27,953 nucleotides of DNA from an uncultured Bacilli bacterium (GTDB lineage Bacteria > Bacillota_I > Bacilli_A > RF39 > UBA660), in assembly GCA_910578745.1 (NCBI GenBank), contig CAJTSN010000001.1, forward strand, positions 60,864 through 88,816, read 5' to 3'. Made by a program: the position numbers and the translations under genes. Below the pieces are notes generated by a model. The model did no database searches, was not told the DNA's origin, and saw only the letters and a list, made by a program, of their open reading frames with translations. Shown here one piece after another: positions 22,931 through 27,953 of the stretch; position 1 is the first letter of the stretch, and each line of letters starts with the position of its first letter.

Positions 22931-24208
22931 ATGATTACATATGGGGATTTGGTTAAAAATAAAAATAATAAGGGGTATGTAGAAAAATTTATTAAAACAT
23001 TGTATAAAAATGAAAGAGCAGGGATCACATTATTAAAACATTTTACTCCAGAAGAATTATGTAATCTTTTATTTGATGATGTCTATGGAGAATATTTAAA
23101 AATCTATTATGAGGGTTCCATTTCTGAATTTATTTTTCTTTTTAAAGAACAAGCCTTAGAGATTGCTTATGCACTAAATGATGATAAAATTTTAGAATAC
23201 TGCTTTGGCTATTTTGTACCAAACAATACGATTATCGTTTCCTTTTTAAGAAATCACCCAGATACAAGTCGCTACCTTTTAACCGATTACAATTTGTATG
23301 CTTTTTTGAATTATAATTGGTTTCATGATAAGCCTTTTCTTAAAAATTTACCAAGTGAATTTATATGTAAGAATATTGGTTATATAAGTTATATTGTGTC
23401 ACTTAAATTTCCAAATGCAAAAAGCAATTTTCTTAGGGAAATCGAAAATATTCCATTTTCTCTTAAAACAATTATTGAGAATTGGAAATGTGGAGAGAGA
23501 AAAGAGTTAATTTCTTTTTTAAATACTTATCAAAAACAGTATAATGTGGATTTAGAACTTTATAAAAAAGAAATCCTAAAAGTTCTTTTTTCTCATAAAA
23601 GTATGAAAGATAAGGAAAACAATCCTTATTTAGAAGCACTTGAAATGGTTTTAGATGAAGTTTTATGTGTTCAAAACTTAACCATAAATGATATAGAATA
23701 TAAAACATATGGTGGATATTCAGATATATATAAAGTAGGCGATTTTTTCTTAAAATTGGGAGACTTACGTCATTGTTTATGGATAGAAAGTCATAAAAAT
23801 GTACAAAGGCCAATTTTAAGGAAATATTTGGAAGATATTCAATTAATGATTGAAATACAGCCGTCTGCTTCTATTTTAGATAAAAACGATTATGTAGAGT
23901 GTAAAGAGTTGTTTACTATCTTTTATGAAGATAGACTTATTTTAGATGATATTCATCCAAGTAATATAGGAAAATATCGACCAATTCTTTATGCTTATTT
24001 TAGGAATATGTATATTTCAAATGAATCGATTGGTTTTTTAGGGGAAAATTATGAAGTGCCTGAGGAGGGAGACCTTGTTTTAATAGATACCGATTATTTA
24101 TATTCTTATGAAAATTGTGATATAGATAAATATTTAAGTGGAGAAATAATTCACAAATACATTAAAGAATATAAATGGATAAACACGATAAGGAAAAGGG
24201 GCGCATAA
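22931..24208 (+). CDS. Kinase-like protein of unknown family, upstream of tilS
   Basis: 425 residues, no signal peptide or membrane segment. The N-terminal 240 residues are alpha-helical and unrecognised. From about 255 a protein-kinase-like fold is visible: Gly-rich loop YGGYSDIYKV (around 261-265), candidate ATP-binding K275 in FFLKLG, and a catalytic-loop-like DDIHPSN (D340, N345). A metal-binding IDTDYL (D386) follows. The order and spacing resemble APH/RIO-type kinases, and all key residues are present, so it may be active. It begins two bases after ung, and its stop is immediately followed by the tilS ATG, implying translational coupling. In B. subtilis the Ser/Thr kinase gene yabT occupies the slot before tilS, but YabT has a C-terminal membrane segment and a canonical Hanks domain. 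Homology to YabT is not claimed. Confidence 0.65.
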   Translation: MITYGDLVKNKNNKGYVEKFIKTLYKNERAGITLLKHFTPEELCNLLFDDVYGEYLKIYYEGSISEFIFLFKEQALEIAYALNDDKILEYCFGYFVPNNTIIVSFLRNHPDTSRYLLTDYNLYAFLNYNWFHDKPFLKNLPSEFICKNIGYISYIVSLKFPNAKSNFLREIENIPFSLKTIIENWKCGERKELISFLNTYQKQYNVDLELYKKEILKVLFSHKSMKDKENNPYLEALEMVLDEVLCVQNLTINDIEYKTYGGYSDIYKVGDFFLKLGDLRHCLWIESHKNVQRPILRKYLEDIQLMIEIQPSASILDKNDYVECKELFTIFYEDRLILDDIHPSNIGKYRPILYAYFRNMYISNESIGFLGENYEVPEEGDLVLIDTDYLYSYENCDIDKYLSGEIIHKYIKEYKWINTIRKRGA

Positions 24209-25522
24209 ATGAAAGAAGCATATGATTATTTAAAAAAATATATCAAAAAAGAGGATTTGGTTGTTGTTGCAGTGAGCGGTGGGCCAGATTCTATGGCTCT
24301 TCTTCATTTATTACTTGCGTATAGAAAACAGACCAAGATAAATATTATATGTGCCCACGTGAACCATAAAGTAAGAAAAGAAAGTGATTTTGAAGAGGCA
24401 TTTGTAAGAAAGTATTGCAAACAAAATGATATTGTATTTGAAATCTGTACTTTAACTACCTATAATGGAAAAAATTTTGAAAATGATGCACATCATCAAA
24501 GATATGCTTTTTTTGAAAAATTAATTGAAAAATATCATGCCACTTATTTACTTACAGCACATCATGGAGATGATTTAATGGAATCGATATTGCTTAAACT
24601 TATCCGTGGTTCTTCCTTGAAAGGATATAAGGGTTTTGAAATTATTCAAAAACGGGATCATTATACAATTTTAAGGCCACTTGTTCATGAAACAAAGGAA
24701 ACAATCTTATCTTATAATAAAGAAAATAAGATTGAATATGTAACCGACTTATCCAATTTTGAGGATCTACACACAAGAAATCGAATTCGTAAATATATTC
24801 TTCCTTTATTAAAAAAAGAAAATGAAAATGTCCATGAAAAATTTATAAAATGGAATAAAGAAGTATGTGAAAATGAATTCTATTTATCTAGAATTGTTGC
24901 AAAAGAAATGGAAAAAGTATATGTAGAAGAAAAAATAAATGTAAAATATCTTTCTACACGAGATGTCTATCTTCAAAAAAAAATAATAGAACATATTTTA
25001 GAAACAATATATAAAGGTACAATGGAAAAAATCACAGATAAACATGTTGAAATGCTATTACGATTAAGTAGAAATAGTAGTGGAAAACAAATTCATTTGC
25101 CCAATCATATTGTAGCTATAAAAAATACCGACACAATCTCTTTTTTGAAAAATAAGAAAAGTACCTCTTACTATATAGAATTTGATGAAAAGATAACTTT
25201 ACCAAATGGACATAGCATAGAAAAAATCCAAGAGGAAGATACAAATACAAATTTTATTTGTCGATTAAATAAAAAAGATATTGCTTTTCCTATCTATATA
25301 AGGACGAGAAAAGAGGGAGACCGAATGTATATTAAACATATGGAAGGTTCTAAGAAAATAAACGACATTTTTATAGACTGTAAAGTGCCTGTTCAAAAAA
25401 GAGATACGTACCCGATTGTGGTTGACAGAAATGGAGAAGTATTATGGCTTCCGGGCCTTAAAAAGTCAAAATTTGATATTGAAAAAGATGAAAAATGTGA
25501 TATAATACTGTGGTATAACTGA
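24209..25522 (+). CDS. tilS: tRNA(Ile)-lysidine synthetase
   Basis: Converts cytidine-34 of the CAU-anticodon tRNA-Ile to lysidine using ATP and lysine, so that AUA is read as isoleucine; essential in nearly all bacteria. The 437-residue protein has the N-type PP-loop SGGPDS (23-28) in VAVSGGPDSMALLHLL. AHHGDDLMESILLKLIRG, the tRNA-binding central domain and the C-terminal TilS domain with RTRKEGDRM near residue 370 follow. It starts directly at the stop of the kinase-like gene and ends 14 bases before ftsH. This keeps the Bacillus tilS-ftsH neighbourhood, without the hprT usually between them. Confidence 0.96.
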   Translation: MKEAYDYLKKYIKKEDLVVVAVSGGPDSMALLHLLLAYRKQTKINIICAHVNHKVRKESDFEEAFVRKYCKQNDIVFEICTLTTYNGKNFENDAHHQRYAFFEKLIEKYHATYLLTAHHGDDLMESILLKLIRGSSLKGYKGFEIIQKRDHYTILRPLVHETKETILSYNKENKIEYVTDLSNFEDLHTRNRIRKYILPLLKKENENVHEKFIKWNKEVCENEFYLSRIVAKEMEKVYVEEKINVKYLSTRDVYLQKKIIEHILETIYKGTMEKITDKHVEMLLRLSRNSSGKQIHLPNHIVAIKNTDTISFLKNKKSTSYYIEFDEKITLPNGHSIEKIQEEDTNTNFICRLNKKDIAFPIYIRTRKEGDRMYIKHMEGSKKINDIFIDCKVPVQKRDTYPIVVDRNGEVLWLPGLKKSKFDIEKDEKCDIILWYN

Positions 25523-25536
25523 TAGGAGTTGAAGAA

Positions 25537-27537
25537 ATGAACAAAAAAGCTACAAAAAGAACGGTTATGTCTTATGTCTTAATTGGATTAATTATGGCAG
25601 GAATTTTATATTTTGTAACAGTAATGAATAAGACTGTAAACTTTATTACCTATGATGAATTTATGAATCAAATGGAGAAAGGCAATGTAAAGGAAATTAC
25701 ACTTACCCCACGAAGAGGTGGAAATGTTTACGAAGTTACAGGAACACTTAAAGATTATAAAGAGAAAGAAAGTTTCTTTTTTAGGGTTCCTTTAGCAGAA
25801 GAAGTAATCACTAAAATACTAAATGGAGAAGAAGCGCATGGATTTAAAATTATAACGAAAGCCGATCCTTCTTCTAGTACACTTTTACAATTTGTTGTGA
25901 ATGTTCTTCCTATGGTGGTGATTGTTGGTGTTGCTTTCTTCTTAATATCAAGACAAATGAATAGTGCGAATAAATCGATGGATTTTGGAAAAAGTCGTGC
26001 TCGATTAAATGAAGATGCAAGAAAAGTTACTTTTAATAAGGTTGCTGGTTTGACTGAAGAAAAAGAAGAAGTGAAAGAACTCATTGATTTTCTTAGAGAA
26101 CCAAAAAAATTCCAAAAATTAGGTGCACGTATACCAAAAGGTGTTCTATTAGTAGGTCCTCCAGGAACAGGAAAAACTTTACTTGCAAGAGCGGTTGCAG
26201 GAGAAGCGCAAGTACCATTTTATTTTATTAGTGGTTCTGACTTTGTGGAATTATTTGTAGGTGTTGGAGCTTCTCGTGTCCGTGATATGTTTAAACAAGC
26301 AAAACATAATGCACCTTGCTTAATCTTTATTGATGAAATTGATGCAGTAGGTCGTCAAAGAGGAGCTGGTTTAGGGGGTGGACATGATGAGCGTGAACAA
26401 ACTCTTAACCAATTATTAACAGAAATGGATGGTTTTGGTGAAAATGAAGGAATTATCATTATGGCTGCAACCAACCGACCTGATGTTTTAGATCCAGCTT
26501 TACTTAGACCGGGACGTTTTGACCGTCAAGTACAAGTTGGACTTCCAGATGCAAAGGCACGTGAGGAAATTTTGAATGTTCATGCTAAAAACAAAATATT
26601 CGATAAGTCTGTTAGCTTAAAACATATTGCTTCAAGAACGGTTGGCTTTAGTGGAGCTGATTTAGAAAACCTATTAAATGAAGCAGCACTACTTGCTGTA
26701 CGCTTTAATAAAGAAGCAATTTCTATGGCTGAAATTGATGAAGCTCATGACCGTGTAATGATGGGTCCAGCTAAAAAATCGAAAAAATATACAGAGCGTG
26801 AGAAAAAAGTAGTTGCTTACCATGAAGCGGGGCATGCTGTTTTAGGTATCAAACTAGAAAATGCACATGAAGTACAAAAAATCACCATTATTCCAAGAGG
26901 TAGTGCTGGTGGGTATAACATGATGCTTCCAAAAGAAGAAACTTATTTTTCGACAAAGACAGAGTTGCTTGAAACTATATGTGGGTTATTGGGTGGTCGT
27001 GTCGCAGAAGAACTTATCTTTAAAGAAGTCACAACAGGAGCACATAATGACTTTGAACAGGCGACAAAAATTGCTCGTTCAATGGTTACAGAGTATGGAA
27101 TGTCTTCTTTAGGGCCACTTCAATTAGAAACACAAGAAGGAAGCGTATTCTTAGGAAGAGACTATAATAAGAGCCGTAATTTCTCTAGTCAAGTTGCTTT
27201 TGAAATTGATCAAGAAATGCGTAAGATTATTGAAGAATGTTATCAAAGAGCAGAAAAAATTATTAAAGAAAACAAAGATTTATTGGATTTGATTGCCAAT
27301 ACACTACTAGAACATGAAACAATTACGAAAGAGCAAATTGAATATTTGGTAGAACATGGATGTATGCCAGATGAAGATAATGAAATCGATGCTAGTGGTT
27401 TTGAAGAAGCAAGTTTAGATGATTTGACTTTAACAGAATTAAAGGAAATGGCTAAAGAAAAAGGAATCAAAGGTTATTCTAAAATGACAAAGGATGAAAT
27501 CATTAAAGAACTACAAAATGATGTGAACCCTGAATAG
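25537..27537 (+). CDS. ftsH: ATP-dependent zinc metalloprotease FtsH with a C-terminal Rho_N/SAP-like extension
   Basis: Membrane-anchored AAA+ protease that degrades unstable cytosolic and misassembled membrane proteins. It has 666 residues. Two N-terminal membrane segments (about 11-30 and 115-138) flank a small extracellular domain. Walker A GPPGTGKT is at 207-214, Walker B is LIFIDEIDA, SRH is RPGRFDRQ, and the zinc site HEAGH is at 429-433 with a downstream acidic ligand (GAHNDFEQ). After the usual end of the protease domain and a short acidic linker, residues about 631-662 form a helix-extended-helix motif (LTELKEMAKEKGIKGYSKMT) typical of Rho_N/SAP-like nucleic-acid-binding modules, which FtsH normally lacks. 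AGGAG precedes the start. Confidence 0.96.
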   Translation: MNKKATKRTVMSYVLIGLIMAGILYFVTVMNKTVNFITYDEFMNQMEKGNVKEITLTPRRGGNVYEVTGTLKDYKEKESFFFRVPLAEEVITKILNGEEAHGFKIITKADPSSSTLLQFVVNVLPMVVIVGVAFFLISRQMNSANKSMDFGKSRARLNEDARKVTFNKVAGLTEEKEEVKELIDFLREPKKFQKLGARIPKGVLLVGPPGTGKTLLARAVAGEAQVPFYFISGSDFVELFVGVGASRVRDMFKQAKHNAPCLIFIDEIDAVGRQRGAGLGGGHDEREQTLNQLLTEMDGFGENEGIIIMAATNRPDVLDPALLRPGRFDRQVQVGLPDAKAREEILNVHAKNKIFDKSVSLKHIASRTVGFSGADLENLLNEAALLAVRFNKEAISMAEIDEAHDRVMMGPAKKSKKYTEREKKVVAYHEAGHAVLGIKLENAHEVQKITIIPRGSAGGYNMMLPKEETYFSTKTELLETICGLLGGRVAEELIFKEVTTGAHNDFEQATKIARSMVTEYGMSSLGPLQLETQEGSVFLGRDYNKSRNFSSQVAFEIDQEMRKIIEECYQRAEKIIKENKDLLDLIANTLLEHETITKEQIEYLVEHGCMPDEDNEIDASGFEEASLDDLTLTELKEMAKEKGIKGYSKMTKDEIIKELQNDVNPE

Positions 27538-27563
27538 GATGCATCATAAAAAAATTTAAAATT

Positions 27564-27610
27564 AAAAATCAAGGGTGAACGAAGTGAGTTTATTTAAACC
27601 CTTGATTTTT
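27564..27610. terminator. Strong bidirectional terminator after ftsH
   Basis: AAAAATCAAGGGT (27564-27576) and ACCCTTGATTTTT (27598-27610) are perfect 13-bp complements around 21 bases, with A/T tracts giving U's on both strands. It also encodes the last codons of the convergent minus-strand gene, whose stop codon lies in the loop. Confidence 0.85.
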
Positions 27611-27940
27611 GTTATCTAATAATAAATTAACGGAATATAAAACATCTTTTGCATATTCAACTATATTAGAATTTAGTTTATTCATATCTAACCATGAATG
27701 ATTGTATACTTGATAAGTATATTCACAATTCATCTTTAAATATTCTATTACCACTTTTAGTTTATACAACAACTCATCTTTATTTATCATTTTTTTATAT
27801 TCTTTCATCTTTTGAACTTTCTTATTTTTGATATGGTCAGTGTCATAAAATTTTCTCCATTCTTCAACGAATTGTATATATTCATCCAAAGATGAGTTCC
27901 TTTTTATGGAAGTAAAGTAAAAAATATATTTTGTGTACAT
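27590..27940 (-). CDS. Unknown 116-residue protein, possibly 5' truncated by the window edge
   Basis: Not recognised. It is hydrophilic and largely helical, with no signal peptide (segments such as LDEYIQFVEEWRKFYDTDH and DELLYKLKVVIEYLKMN). The annotated ATG at 27940 has no ribosome site in the 13 bases left before the window ends, and the frame stays open to the edge. The true start may therefore lie outside. The 3' end is unusual: the last codons (NQGFK) and the stop codon are formed by the ftsH terminator hairpin, which would terminate this gene too. Confidence 0.55.
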   Translation of the reverse strand: MYTKYIFYFTSIKRNSSLDEYIQFVEEWRKFYDTDHIKNKKVQKMKEYKKMINKDELLYKLKVVIEYLKMNCEYTYQVYNHSWLDMNKLNSNIVEYAKDVLYSVNLLLDNKNQGFK

Positions 27941-27953
27941 GATACATATATAG

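Noticed and set aside
1..27953. Mollicute-type code with TGA as tryptophan
   Set aside because: Trp is TGG throughout the recognised proteins, and TGA ends tatD and tilS at family-typical lengths.

Overview
The window is AT-rich (roughly 30% G+C by eye), bacterial and densely coded. It uses the standard code: TGG is Trp and TGA is used as a stop, for example in tatD and tilS. AGGAG/GGTGA ribosome sites, an AUG-specifier T-box, a SpoVT-type regulator and gene order all point to a low-GC Firmicute of the Bacilli/Erysipelotrichia side, probably an uncultured gut lineage (inference). Several blocks echo the B. subtilis oriC-proximal map as I remember it. The abrB-metS-yabD-yabE-rnmV-ksgA block appears here as spoVT-metG-(insert)-tatD-yabE-like-rsmA. 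The yabT-tilS-hprT-ftsH block appears as kinase-like-tilS-ftsH.

Layout. 1-4923: two tandem, paralogous MacB-topology ABC proteins (ATPase fused to FtsX-type permease); the first is cut by the window edge. 4954-6573 (-): CBS-containing family II pyrophosphatase. 6731-9085: SpoVT-like regulator, T-box leader, metG. 9086-15695: an accessory block between metG and tatD, where the Bacillus order has none. It holds a small membrane protein, a cytosolic HExxH protein, an orphan type IV pilin-like protein, an exported partner, a large N-terminally anchored repeat protein, and a 524-nt gene-free stretch with nested inverted repeats. 15696-19941: tatD, a G5/lysozyme-like wall protein, rsmA, an AGCS-type symporter and an unknown. 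20055-22168: an HMA-like protein, then a 1.4-kb two-gene cassette (transglutaminase-like and DUF5680-like) bounded by a 23-bp inverted repeat that resembles the arm-type sites of Tn916-family integrases. 22276-27537: a tight operon-like run ung, kinase-like gene, tilS, ftsH; FtsH carries a C-terminal Rho_N/SAP-like module. 27590-27953 (-): an unrecognised gene touching the window edge.

How the genes fit together. The backbone is housekeeping: translation (metG, rsmA, tilS), DNA repair (ung), proteolysis (ftsH) and pyrophosphate removal. The accessory material is surface-directed (pilin, exported protein, repeat protein) or cassette-like. The most interesting items are the integrase-arm-like inverted repeat around the cassette, the FtsH-Rho_N fusion, the non-membrane kinase-like protein in the yabT position, and the alternating A-B-A-B-A surface protein with a Spo0A-box-like sequence in its promoter. 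No tRNA, rRNA, CRISPR array or intact insertion sequence was seen.
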